From: an uncultured Opitutia bacterium
GTDB lineage: Bacteria; Verrucomicrobiota; Verrucomicrobiia; Opitutales; Opitutaceae
Direction: 5' to 3'
NCBI GenBank assembly: GCA_903881475.1
Contig: CAIRTK010000071.1
Span: 28,088-92,087, forward strand
DNA length: 64,000 nt
In this document: piece by piece, positions 25,532-33,895 of the stretch
How positions within the stretch are numbered: position 1 is the stretch's first letter
Layout: every line of letters begins with the position of its first letter
Notes under the pieces: generated by a model
The model's database searches: none
Told to the model about the DNA's origin: nothing
What the model saw: only the letters and a program-made list of their open reading frames with translations
Made by a program: the position numbers and the translations under genes

Positions 25532-28264
25532 TCACAGTCCCGCCACGCTCAGGGTCACGATCTGTTTCGGTTTCAGCGCCACGGTCACTGCACCTTTCAC
25601 CACGGCCAATTCTCCTCGGGGGTTGCCCTCGAAGTCGGTAGTCTGGACCTGAGCCGGGAGCTTGGCCAACGGACCGGTAAGCTCGAGTGTCGCCGAGATC
25701 TTCTTCGCGTGCGGATTGAACATCCGGACTTCCATGACCGGGCCGACCTGGCGCGCGCTCGTGACCACCGCCGGGCCTTCCAGGCGGAGAAACCCAGTCG
25801 TGGCCGGCAGCGAACGTTCCGGCCGGTAAATCGCGATATCCGCCGCGCGGAGCTGCACGACGCGCAGACCGGCCGCGATCCGCTGGCCGAGTTCGCACAG
25901 CAGCGTGCGATCGGGCGCACCGGCCAGCGGCTTGATGAAATAGCGGAACGTCATCAGTCCGCGCATCTGGCCGTTGGGCTCGCCGCCGGTGAACACCGTG
26001 CGGCGCGTCCCGCGGAACAGCGTCAGCGCCACCGGCCGCTCCGCCGTGTCGCGCACCGTCGTCTCCAGCAGCGCATCGGCCACCACCGCGAGGCCCGATT
26101 TGGCGTCGTGCACCGCGGTCCAGCTCTGCTGCGGCACTGTTTCGACATTCAGCTCCCGATACTCGTGGTTGTCCTTTGGCAGCGCGATTGGCCGCTCCAC
26201 GACATCGAACGCCGTGTCCGTCAGGAATGTCCCGGTCTTCGCGCCGCTGGGAAACAGCACGCGGACACGGTGATCGTCCGCCGTGTTGTCCACGGTCGTC
26301 TTCACTTCCACGAAATCCTGCCCCGGCCGCAGGCTGACCAGGCTGTCGAGCACGAGGGGAACGAAGGTCTCCGACCGCGCCATGCCGTCGGCCTTGAGCT
26401 CCGCGGGCACGCGCATTTCCGTGCGGATGCGGAAGGTGGCCAGCAGCGGACCGTTGTGGACGAGCGCCACATCGGCCCGGCAGGCGACCGAGGTGAAGAT
26501 CTGGTCGTTGACCGCGATGCCGTGATACCAGCCGTCGCCGATGTCGGCCCGCTCCTCGAATGTCAGCAGGCGCGGATAGACCCGCTTCGTGAGCTTGTCG
26601 GTGAGGGTGAGCGTGCCGTTGTCCCCGATCACGACCTCGAGGTGTTCGTTCGCCATCGAGCGGTCGCTGGTCGCGAGCGCCGGTTCGTCGGCATAACGCG
26701 TCGGCCGGCCCGGCGCGACGGCGCGCACGGTAAGCGTCGTATAGCCAAGGGCCGGCACGGCCACGGACAGCGCCACGGCAATGTGATGGCTCATCACGCC
26801 CTCCGGAAACCGCGTCGTCCGGATGCGTTGGCGGATCTGGTTCATCGTCTGCCCCAGCCGCTGGTAGGGAAGCTCGCGGCCGCCGGCGTCATGGATGGTG
26901 AAGCCAGGCTTCGGCTCAAAGCCGAAGAACTCGTTGAAGGTGGGCCACGCCGTGGGAATTTCCAACGTCAGCTCAGTCACACCGGAGAAATCCCGGGCGA
27001 GCGGATTGAACACGGTGACGCGCAGTTCGTCGTCGCTCAGGTTGCCCGCGACGCTGGCGGCGAGCTGGCTGGTGGCCTCGACCGCCAGTCGGTTGGCGAT
27101 CAACCGGCACTGGTCGAAGCGGTACTCCATGTCCTTGTGGATCTGGTCGGGACTGCAGCCGTCGATCGAGTCGTGCGCATGGTTCTGCATCAACCACCGC
27201 CACGCGGCTTCGAGGTAGCCCGGGGCAAAGTCCACGCCGAGCGCGGTGCCCGCGAAGGCGGTGAACGGCTCGGCCCAGTGACAGAGCAGGGTCTGGCACT
27301 GGCCGTTCGCCTGCTTGAGGCGCACGCGGCTCGAGAGCACGCCGGGGATGACCCACTGGTTGCAGTAACCGCACTGATCCTTGGTCGGATGCGCGCGGCC
27401 GGCCGCCCGGAGCTCGCCGTCGAGCACGGTCGTGATGCGGTCCCGCTGCCGGAGCAGCTCCTGCAGGTAGGCGTCGAGGCTCGTGTGCCGGACCGAGTAT
27501 TTTTTGCTCTTCGCGAACTCGGCGAACAGGAGCGCATAGCGCCGGGGGTTCCACTCCTGGTGATCGCAAGATTCATGGATTAGGATCGCGTCCACCTCGC
27601 TGGCCGCGGCCTCCTGGTCGAGGAAGGCGCGCACGAGGCGGGCCATTTCCGCCGGGTTGTCCTCGATGGGCGGCCCGTATTCGTGACCGCGGTTCACCTG
27701 GTGGGCGAATGTGCCGTAGCCAACGTTGCCGAACTTGTGCACCGGGATCTCGGTGCCGTCAGCCCCGCGCCAGAGAAAATTGCGGTGCGCGCTGTCATTC
27801 ACGCCGCGCCACAGATAAGCCACGGGGACGCCGCTCAGGGCGAAGATCTGCGGCAGCTGGCTCGTGTGGCCAAACATGTCGGGCACGTAGCCGGCATTCG
27901 ACGGCACGCCGCCCCAGGCCCGCGCGCTCTGGCGTCCCACGAGCAGGTTGCGGATCAGGGCCTCGCCCGAGACCGTGAATTCGTCGGGCATCGAATACCA
28001 CGGGCCGATGACCAGCTGGCCCGCGTGGATCAGCTTTTCCACCTGCGCCCGGCGGTCGGGTCGGATTTCAAGATAGTCGTCGATCAGGATCGACTGTCCG
28101 TCGGTCTGGAACGGCCCTTTCAGCCGTCCGTCCTCCAGGCCGGCGATCACCCGGTCCATCAGCCGCACGAGCGCATAGCGGATCCCCTGGAAGGGCTCGC
28201 GCCATTCGCGATCCCAATGGGTGCTGAGGGTATAGTGGACGGGGCGTTTCCTGGGGGTGCTCAT
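25532..28264 (-). CDS. Glycoside hydrolase family 38 alpha-mannosidase
   Basis: GH38 enzymes are retaining, zinc-dependent alpha-mannosidases. The 910-residue protein starts VHYTLSTHWDREWREPF, with zinc ligands His16 and Asp18, and carries the nucleophile Asp129 in SNAGYVPDMFGHTSQ. The later SCDHQEWNPRR and QNHAHDSIDGCSPDQ supply further active-site His/Asp residues. C-terminal beta domains follow (about 480-910). There is no signal peptide, so it should act in the cytoplasm on imported glycans. It is the last gene of the 44.6-to-25.5 kb run and is separated from the aldolase gene by 118 bp holding a repeat. Confidence 0.95.
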   Translation of the reverse strand: MSTPRKRPVHYTLSTHWDREWREPFQGIRYALVRLMDRVIAGLEDGRLKGPFQTDGQSILIDDYLEIRPDRRAQVEKLIHAGQLVIGPWYSMPDEFTVSGEALIRNLLVGRQSARAWGGVPSNAGYVPDMFGHTSQLPQIFALSGVPVAYLWRGVNDSAHRNFLWRGADGTEIPVHKFGNVGYGTFAHQVNRGHEYGPPIEDNPAEMARLVRAFLDQEAAASEVDAILIHESCDHQEWNPRRYALLFAEFAKSKKYSVRHTSLDAYLQELLRQRDRITTVLDGELRAAGRAHPTKDQCGYCNQWVIPGVLSSRVRLKQANGQCQTLLCHWAEPFTAFAGTALGVDFAPGYLEAAWRWLMQNHAHDSIDGCSPDQIHKDMEYRFDQCRLIANRLAVEATSQLAASVAGNLSDDELRVTVFNPLARDFSGVTELTLEIPTAWPTFNEFFGFEPKPGFTIHDAGGRELPYQRLGQTMNQIRQRIRTTRFPEGVMSHHIAVALSVAVPALGYTTLTVRAVAPGRPTRYADEPALATSDRSMANEHLEVVIGDNGTLTLTDKLTKRVYPRLLTFEERADIGDGWYHGIAVNDQIFTSVACRADVALVHNGPLLATFRIRTEMRVPAELKADGMARSETFVPLVLDSLVSLRPGQDFVEVKTTVDNTADDHRVRVLFPSGAKTGTFLTDTAFDVVERPIALPKDNHEYRELNVETVPQQSWTAVHDAKSGLAVVADALLETTVRDTAERPVALTLFRGTRRTVFTGGEPNGQMRGLMTFRYFIKPLAGAPDRTLLCELGQRIAAGLRVVQLRAADIAIYRPERSLPATTGFLRLEGPAVVTSARQVGPVMEVRMFNPHAKKISATLELTGPLAKLPAQVQTTDFEGNPRGELAVVKGAVTVALKPKQIVTLSVAGL

Positions 28265-28286
28265 GGGTAAAGGAAGGGAAGGTTAA

Positions 28287-28370
28287 CCACGAAGGGCACG
28301 AAGCGCACGAAGTTCCAGACAAGGGGTTCGGATCGGATCCGGGCTTCGTGTTCTTCGTGCCCTTCGCGGT
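28287..28370. repeat. ACCACGAAGGGCACGAAG inverted repeat
   Basis: ACCACGAAGGGCACGAAG (28287-28304) is complementary, with one mismatch, to CTTCGTGCCCTTCGCGGT (28353-28370). The element fills the gap between the aldolase/dehydrogenase fusion and the GH38 gene, and is related to the element at 20833. Confidence 0.8.
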
Positions 28371-28382
28371 AAAAAATTATTC

Positions 28383-30356
28383 TTAGATCACCCGGTCGTT
28401 GCCGCCGTCCACCGGGACCTGCGCGGCGGTGGTCTTGGCGAAGAGCGGGCCGCACATCTCGGCGGCGAGCTCGGCGACATCGCGGCTGGAGACCTCGGTC
28501 TTCAGGACGTTGTTGGTCTTATACTGCTCAACGGTCAGCCCGTAATGCTCCGCGCGCATGGCAAGGATCTTTGGGGTCCAGATTGCCGTGTCGAAGACCA
28601 TGTTAGGATGCAGCGAATTGATCCGGATGCGGTCCTTCCCCCACTCCAGCGCGGCAACGCGCGCCAGCTGGTTGACGGCGGCCTTCGAGGCCGAGTAGGC
28701 CGCGGCGCCGGGACCCGGCGCGGGCACATTCTTCGAGCCGATCACGACGACGCGGCCGCCGTTGGGCGCCAGCTTCAGCAGCGGGTGCGCCTCGCGCATC
28801 AGGAAGAACGTGGCGTCGAGGTTCACGCCCATCACCTTGCGCCAGAGGTCCGCGCCGGTCTCCGCGATCGGGGCGCCGGCCGGGAAGATGCCCGCGTTCA
28901 GGACCAGCATGTCCAGGCCGCCAAACGCCCGCACCGCCTCCTCCAGCACCGCGCCGATCCCCGTTTCCTGCGTAAGATCGCAGACGAGGCCGCGAAAATC
29001 GGGGCGGGTATACAGCGTCGTGACTGCCGGATTGATGTCCAGGCCCACGACGGCCGCGCCGCGTTTCAGGAGCGAGTCAACGCACGCCTTGCCGATCCCC
29101 GAGGCGGCGCCGGTCACGAGCGCGACCTCGCCGGCAAACATCGCCGGCTTGCCCGCGTTGCGGAGCTTCGCCTGCTCCAGATCCCAGTATTCGACGTCGA
29201 AGATGTCCGCCGCCGGCAGGGCCTGCCAGCCGCCGAGCACGGTGGCGCGCTGGATGATCTCCAGCGTGTGATGGTAGATGTCGCTGGCGATGGCGGCATC
29301 CTTGGCCGTGCGTCCAGCCGTGCAGAGGCCGAGCTCCGGGTCCAGGATCACCCGCGGGGCCGGATCGAGCATCGTGAGCTTCTGCCCGGACTTCGCGGCG
29401 AGCCCCGCAAAATAGTCCGTGTAGGCCGCGCGATACGCCTGCAGGTCGCTTCCGACCAGGGGCAGGCGCTTGGTGCGGATCACATGGTCCGGCGTCGCCG
29501 GGCCCTGCTGCGAAATGGCCGCGAGGTCGGAGCGCTGGACGAAAGCGAGCGCCGGCGCATCCGTATGGGTGCTCAGGATGGCGGGTGCGCCCATGGCGGC
29601 GGACAACTCGCGCCGCAGCGTGGCCAGCCGGATGCGCAGGGACGGAGCCGGAGGGACCGGCTTCGTCACCGGCAGCTCCCACGCCCGGTGTTTCGCGAGG
29701 TAGTTCTCCGCGAGCGTGGCCAGCTCGATCATCCGCTCATAGGCGGCCTTGGCGGTGTCGCCGAAGGTGAACAGGCCGTGGTTCATCAGCACGAGGCCGA
29801 TGGTGCCCGCGTGGGTGTGCCGCGGGTACAGCTCGGCGCACAGCCGCGCCAGCTTGAAGCCGGGCATGACATAGGGAATCACCACGACGCGGTCGCCGTA
29901 GATCTCGCGTACACGCTGTTCGCCGCCGGGCGTGTTGGTCACCGCGATCAGGGCGTCGGCATGCGTGTGATCGACAAACTTCCCCGGCAGCAGCGCATGC
30001 AGGATCGCCTCGACGGATGGCATGGGCGCGGACGGGTTGGTCAGGCAGACCTTCAGTTCCTTCGCCATCTGCAGATCGGAGAGCTGCGGCAAAGCGGCCA
30101 GCCGGAGCAGATGCGGCAGGCGGCAGGGCGAGAAGCCTGCGGCCTCGATCGTCTCGAGGTCCCAGCCGCTGCCCTTGACGTAAAGGATGTCCTCCGGCTC
30201 GCCGAAGATATTCGGCTCGCGCATCTTCACCGACGTGTTGCCGCCGCCGTGCAGGACGAGCGACGGATCGCGGCCCAGCAGGCGGGAGCTGTACACCCGC
30301 TGTGCGAGATCGCCGGCGTAGGCGGCGGCTTCCTGGTCATTCCAGAGGCTTTTCAT
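28383..30356 (-). CDS. Aldolase / short-chain dehydrogenase fusion, rhamnose-pathway type
   Basis: This 657-residue bifunctional enzyme matches the RhaE-RhaW type. Residues about 20-400 form a class II sugar-phosphate aldolase: LLPGKFVDHTHADALI with zinc-binding His, then VLMNHGLFTFGDTA. Residues about 415-657 form an SDR: VTGAASGIGKACVDS, NAGIF, catalytic Ser in VVIGSKN and YSASKAAVNQLARV. The known family splits rhamnulose 1-phosphate and oxidises the lactaldehyde. Here it sits with a lyxose-isomerase-like cupin and a PfkB kinase, not rhamnose genes, so the true substrate may differ. The gaps on either side contain repeats. Confidence 0.92.
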   Translation of the reverse strand: MKSLWNDQEAAAYAGDLAQRVYSSRLLGRDPSLVLHGGGNTSVKMREPNIFGEPEDILYVKGSGWDLETIEAAGFSPCRLPHLLRLAALPQLSDLQMAKELKVCLTNPSAPMPSVEAILHALLPGKFVDHTHADALIAVTNTPGGEQRVREIYGDRVVVIPYVMPGFKLARLCAELYPRHTHAGTIGLVLMNHGLFTFGDTAKAAYERMIELATLAENYLAKHRAWELPVTKPVPPAPSLRIRLATLRRELSAAMGAPAILSTHTDAPALAFVQRSDLAAISQQGPATPDHVIRTKRLPLVGSDLQAYRAAYTDYFAGLAAKSGQKLTMLDPAPRVILDPELGLCTAGRTAKDAAIASDIYHHTLEIIQRATVLGGWQALPAADIFDVEYWDLEQAKLRNAGKPAMFAGEVALVTGAASGIGKACVDSLLKRGAAVVGLDINPAVTTLYTRPDFRGLVCDLTQETGIGAVLEEAVRAFGGLDMLVLNAGIFPAGAPIAETGADLWRKVMGVNLDATFFLMREAHPLLKLAPNGGRVVVIGSKNVPAPGPGAAAYSASKAAVNQLARVAALEWGKDRIRINSLHPNMVFDTAIWTPKILAMRAEHYGLTVEQYKTNNVLKTEVSSRDVAELAAEMCGPLFAKTTAAQVPVDGGNDRVI

Positions 30357-30363
30357 GGGTGGG

Positions 30364-30473
30364 GATTAAGCGCAAAGACGCGAGGGAGCGAAGGCCGATC
30401 GGAAGAAAACCAGCCAGTAGGCAAAATTCCGGACTTTGCTCAGGCCTTCGCGACTTGGCGTCTTCGCGATTAA
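30364..30473. repeat. Imperfect inverted repeat with GCGAAGGCC core
   Basis: Left arm 30364-30394 (ATTAAGCGCAAAGACGC... GCGAAGGCC) and right arm 30442-30473 are complementary over about 24 of 31 positions. It fills the gap between the lyxose-isomerase-like and aldolase genes. A lone arm of similar sequence is near 4081-4107. Confidence 0.65.
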
Positions 30474-30517
30474 TTCTCCAGCCTCGTTACCTCGGCTGCT
30501 ACTAGCTCTGCATTGTT

Positions 30518-31072
30518 TCACTTTTGGGCCTCCACGACCTTGGTCGCGCGGCCGATGGCGGGGTCGGTGAAGATGTCGTTCTCGTCGGTGCTGCGCGTGG
30601 AGAATTCGGACACGACGGCACCCTCGTCACCGGCCTGGAACCAGTGCTTGGTGTCGGGGGAAATGGTGTACTGGTCGCCGGGCTGGAGGACGACCTCGTG
30701 CCAGATCGTGTAGGTCGACTCACGGCCGACGGGCGGGCGGCAGCGGGGCGACGGCGTGGGCTGGCCCTCGACATAGAGGTAAACCGTGCCCCAGCGGCAG
30801 CGGAACGTCTCCTCCTTGCCGGGCTGGCCGCCGACCGACGGGTGCCGGTGTTCCGGGCAGGTCTGCCGCGGCCACATCGCCAGTTCCTTCGCGCAGCAAC
30901 GCTGCGTGTTGACGTAGACGAGCACGCCGAGCCCGGTGCGGGTGAACTCGCTGAGACCGAAGTCGGCCACCTCGATCCGCTCGTGCTCGGCGGGGGTGAT
31001 GACGAGGCTGGCCTTCTGGAAGAACGCGGCCGCCTCGTCCTGCCGCTGCTTGAATTCTGCTTTCGTGATCAT
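30518..31072 (-). CDS. D-lyxose/D-mannose isomerase-like cupin
   Basis: This 184-residue member of the D-lyxose isomerase family is a cupin that interconverts aldoses and ketoses (lyxose/xylulose, mannose/fructose) with Mn2+. The metal site is seen as CPEHRHPSVG (His75, His77), KEETF (Glu88) and SPDTKHWFQAG (His near 143). Length and the QPGDQYTISPDTKHW block match the family. Its natural substrate in this operon is unknown. It could feed the PfkB kinase with a ketose. It is preceded by the PhyH gene at 31161 after an 88-bp gap with a hairpin. Confidence 0.88.
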   Translation of the reverse strand: MITKAEFKQRQDEAAAFFQKASLVITPAEHERIEVADFGLSEFTRTGLGVLVYVNTQRCCAKELAMWPRQTCPEHRHPSVGGQPGKEETFRCRWGTVYLYVEGQPTPSPRCRPPVGRESTYTIWHEVVLQPGDQYTISPDTKHWFQAGDEGAVVSEFSTRSTDENDIFTDPAIGRATKVVEAQK

Positions 31073-31099
31073 GGGGTTTGGGTGGGGTTGCTTGCCTGA

Positions 31100-31155
31100 G
31101 GTAGGGCGGATTATCCCTAATCCGCCGCGGCGCGTCAGGGATAACGCGCCCTACC
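31100..31155. repeat. GGTAGGGCG...CGCCCTACC repeat, copy 2
   Basis: GGTAGGGCG (31100-31108) pairs with CGCCCTACC (31147-31155), with further inverted sequence inside (GGATTA...TAATCC). Same arms as the copy at 3372-3435. Confidence 0.75.
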
Positions 31156-31160
31156 TTGAT

Positions 31161-31925
31161 TCATTTCCAGTCTTCGCAGCCGCGAAAGGCCATCTGGGTG
31201 TCGCCTCCGACGTAGCGGGGAAAGGGCTTGTAGTCATTGATGCCAGGAACGGCCTGGCCGCGCAGCAGAAAATCGCAGCCCCAGGGCTGGGTGATGCGCG
31301 TGGTGGTGGGAATGTAGCGGATGGTGAGGCCGCAGCGGCGCTTCGGCGAGGTGTTCGCGTTGGAACCATGGATCACGTTGGGGTGATGCACGGAAAGGTC
31401 GCCGGCCTTGAGGATGACGTCCACCGCCTTCGACTCGTCGACGAAGGAGGCGTCGATCTCCGAGTTGAGCACGTTGGTGACATCCTTCCGCTCCTTGAGC
31501 TGCTGGAGCTTCAGATGCTGCGTGCCGGGGATGACGCGCATGCAGCCGTTTTCGGGCGTGGAGTCGTCCACGGCCAGCCACACGGTCACGACCTCCATCG
31601 GATCGAGCGGCCAGTAGCTCCCGTCCTGGTGCCAGAGCACGGGCAGGCCGTTGCCGGCGGGCTTGCAGAGGTAGTGCGAGGCGAAAAGCGCGATGTTGGG
31701 ACCGATGAATTCCTGCGCGACATCGAGCAGGCGGTTGTCGCCGACGAGCCGCACCCAGAACGGATCATTCGGGATGAGGTCCTGCCACAGTTGCTCGGGC
31801 CGGCGCCCGGGATTCTTCCGCATGAGCCATTCGACATGGTCGCTGGCCTCCTTGATGAGCGCGGAATCAAGGACGTTGCGGGCGATGACGTAGCCATCGC
31901 GGTTGTAGTGATCGATCAGTTTCAT
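31161..31925 (-). CDS. Phytanoyl-CoA dioxygenase (PhyH) family protein
   Basis: This 254-residue Fe(II)/2-oxoglutarate oxygenase has the metal triad HxD...H: His99 and Asp101 in LWHQDGSYW, and the distal His in LSVHHPNVIHGSNAN. The 2-oxoglutarate-binding Arg lies in RRCGLTIRYIP. PhyH enzymes hydroxylate small molecules, and environmental members act on many substrates, including methylated ones. It lies 111 bp after the E1 beta gene. It is not closely similar to the other PhyH in this run (33067), so the two probably have different substrates. Confidence 0.92.
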   Translation of the reverse strand: MKLIDHYNRDGYVIARNVLDSALIKEASDHVEWLMRKNPGRRPEQLWQDLIPNDPFWVRLVGDNRLLDVAQEFIGPNIALFASHYLCKPAGNGLPVLWHQDGSYWPLDPMEVVTVWLAVDDSTPENGCMRVIPGTQHLKLQQLKERKDVTNVLNSEIDASFVDESKAVDVILKAGDLSVHHPNVIHGSNANTSPKRRCGLTIRYIPTTTRITQPWGCDFLLRGQAVPGINDYKPFPRYVGGDTQMAFRGCEDWK

Positions 31926-32036
31926 GGGGTGAGGTGGAGTAATGGGGAACTCAGGAAATCAGGAGAGGAACCTGAGTATTTTGAGAACCATCGAGGCGGT
32001 TTTAGAAGGCTTGTTCCAGAGTTCCTGAGTTCCAGA

Positions 32037-33053
32037 TTAAGTCTGGGCCAGACGCCGCGCGGCTTCGACGATGCGGGAGACGTCGGGGCGGTAGGCGTTT
32101 TCGAGGATCGGGGTGAAGGGCACGGGCACGTCGGGCGAGGCCACGCGCACCACGGGAGCCATGAGGCTGTCGGCGCAATGCTCCATGATGCCGGCGGCGA
32201 TTTCCGCGCTGACCCCGCCGGTCTTCGGTCCCTCCTCGACGATGACCACGCGGCCGGTCTTGCGGAGGGAGGCGCCGATCGTGGCGTAGTCGATGGGCGA
32301 CAGGCTGCGGACGTCGATCACCTCGGCCTCGATGCCCTCGGCGGCGAGGATCGTGGCGGCGGCCATCGCGTAGTGGGTCATCAGCAGCCAGCCGAGGATC
32401 GTGACGTGTTGCCCCTCGCGGCGCACGGCGGCCTGGTCGAGCGGCACGGTGTAATCCGCGTCGGGAATCTCGCTGGTGGCGTCGACGGCGCCTGGTTCGG
32501 CGCGCGCACCCTTGGAGCCGTAGAGCAGCTTGTGCTCGAAGATCATCACGGGGTTGTCGTCGCGCACCGCGGCCTTGAGGATGCCCTTGGCATCGTAGGC
32601 GTTCGACACCGCCACGACCTTCAGGCCGGGCACACCGGTGAAGTAGCGCTCCATGCTCTGGGCGTGCTGCGAGCCGCGGCCGGTCGCGCCGATGGGCGCG
32701 CGCATGACCATGGGGACCTTGACGGTGCCGCCCGACATGTAGCGCATCTTCGCCGCGTTGTTGATCAGCTGGTCGCTGGCGAGGAAGAGGAAGTCGCCGT
32801 ACTGCATGTCGGCGATCGGCCGCATCCCCATCATGGCCGCGCCCACCGCCATGCCGGTGAAGCCGAGCTCGGCGATCGGCGTGTCGATGATCCGGCCGGG
32901 GAATTTCTCCGCGAGCCCGAGCGTGACGGTGAAGGCGCCGCCCCACCCGCCCGGCACGCCGATGTCCTCGCCGATGCAAAACACCGCGGGGTCGCGGGTC
33001 ATTTCCTCCGCGATGCCGTCGCGGAGCGCCTCTGCTATGCCTTGTCGTTTCAT
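32037..33053 (-). CDS. 2-oxoacid dehydrogenase E1 component, beta subunit
   Basis: This 338-residue E1 beta chain (PdhB/AcoB/BkdB type) has AVFCIGEDIGVPGGWGGAFT at the start, RIIDTPIAELGFTGMAVGAA with the TPP-contacting Glu, PMVMRAPIGATGRG, and the C-terminal transketolase domain with EVIDVRSLSPIDY and VVIVEEGP. With E1 alpha (33896) it would decarboxylate a 2-oxoacid on thiamine diphosphate and pass the acyl group to a lipoyl arm. A PhyH gene separates the alpha and beta genes, with gaps of 4 and 13 bp, so all three are co-translated closely. Confidence 0.93.
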   Translation of the reverse strand: MKRQGIAEALRDGIAEEMTRDPAVFCIGEDIGVPGGWGGAFTVTLGLAEKFPGRIIDTPIAELGFTGMAVGAAMMGMRPIADMQYGDFLFLASDQLINNAAKMRYMSGGTVKVPMVMRAPIGATGRGSQHAQSMERYFTGVPGLKVVAVSNAYDAKGILKAAVRDDNPVMIFEHKLLYGSKGARAEPGAVDATSEIPDADYTVPLDQAAVRREGQHVTILGWLLMTHYAMAAATILAAEGIEAEVIDVRSLSPIDYATIGASLRKTGRVVIVEEGPKTGGVSAEIAAGIMEHCADSLMAPVVRVASPDVPVPFTPILENAYRPDVSRIVEAARRLAQT

Positions 33054-33066
33054 AAATTCAAAAGGT

Positions 33067-33891
33067 TCAGGTTTCGCGGAAAGCCACCGGGCTGCCCTGC
33101 GGGTCGTTGAAGTCGTTCAGGTAGCCGGCGTCCTGCCATTTTACGCCATCGCGCAGCCCGGACTTCTCCGTCCGCAGGTGGATCGCGAAGCTCACGCGCG
33201 GACCCGGGCCGAGGTTGGGGCCGCTGCCGTGGACCGTGAGGCGGTGATGGAAGCTCACGCCGCCGGGCGGGAGCACTGCGGCGACCTCCTCCCACGCGCC
33301 GCCGCCGCTCTTGTCCCGGATCCGCTGTTTGAGCGCATCGAGGTGGTCGCTGAAAAAATCGCCCGCCTTGAGCAGGCCCCAGTGGTTCGAGCCGCGCACA
33401 AAGCGCATCGGGCCGGAATCGGCCGTGACATCGCTGATCGCGACCCACGCCGTGAAAATGTCGCCTTGCAACGCGCCATCCCAGTATTCCTGGTCCTGGT
33501 GCCAGCCGACATTCACGCCGCCCTGGCCGCCGGGCGGCTTGATCAGGAGCTGGGTCGCGAACACCTGGACGAGCTTGGCGCCGGTCAGCGCTGCGGCCCA
33601 GCGCCCAAGGGCGGGATGGCTCACCAGCTCGTGGATGGTCCGGTCCGAGCGGTGGGCATTGTCGATTTTCACCAGCGACTTTGGCGCTTCCTTCGAAGCC
33701 TTGGGTGCACCGGCCGGCGGAATCCCGGTCTCGTACTCGCCGGCGTAAACCGCGTCGATCCGCTGCCGCACGCGCCCGAGCAGCTCGGTGGGGATGAGCC
33801 GCGGGGCGATGAAAAAGCCGTCCCGGGAAAACTGGGCCGCGGCCGCGGTCTTCATGGTCTCGGTCAGGAAGGGGCTGGTGGAGGCGCTCAT
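33067..33891 (-). CDS. Phytanoyl-CoA dioxygenase (PhyH) family protein, second copy
   Basis: This 274-residue Fe(II)/2-oxoglutarate oxygenase has its triad at WHQDQEYW (His131, Asp133) and SFHHRLTVHGSGPN. The Arg for 2-oxoglutarate is in GPRVSFAIHLRTE. The N-terminal extension and the insertion KASKEAPKSLVKIDNAHRSD set it apart from the PhyH at 31161. It is placed exactly between E1 alpha (4 bp) and E1 beta (13 bp), which suggests its product feeds, or comes from, that dehydrogenase. The substrate is unknown. Confidence 0.91.
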   Translation of the reverse strand: MSASTSPFLTETMKTAAAAQFSRDGFFIAPRLIPTELLGRVRQRIDAVYAGEYETGIPPAGAPKASKEAPKSLVKIDNAHRSDRTIHELVSHPALGRWAAALTGAKLVQVFATQLLIKPPGGQGGVNVGWHQDQEYWDGALQGDIFTAWVAISDVTADSGPMRFVRGSNHWGLLKAGDFFSDHLDALKQRIRDKSGGGAWEEVAAVLPPGGVSFHHRLTVHGSGPNLGPGPRVSFAIHLRTEKSGLRDGVKWQDAGYLNDFNDPQGSPVAFRET

Positions 33892-33895
33892 GGGG

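Noticed and set aside
30936..33110. A 724-codon plus-strand open frame
   Set aside because: Antisense to the PhyH and E1 beta genes, whose motifs are complete on the minus strand.
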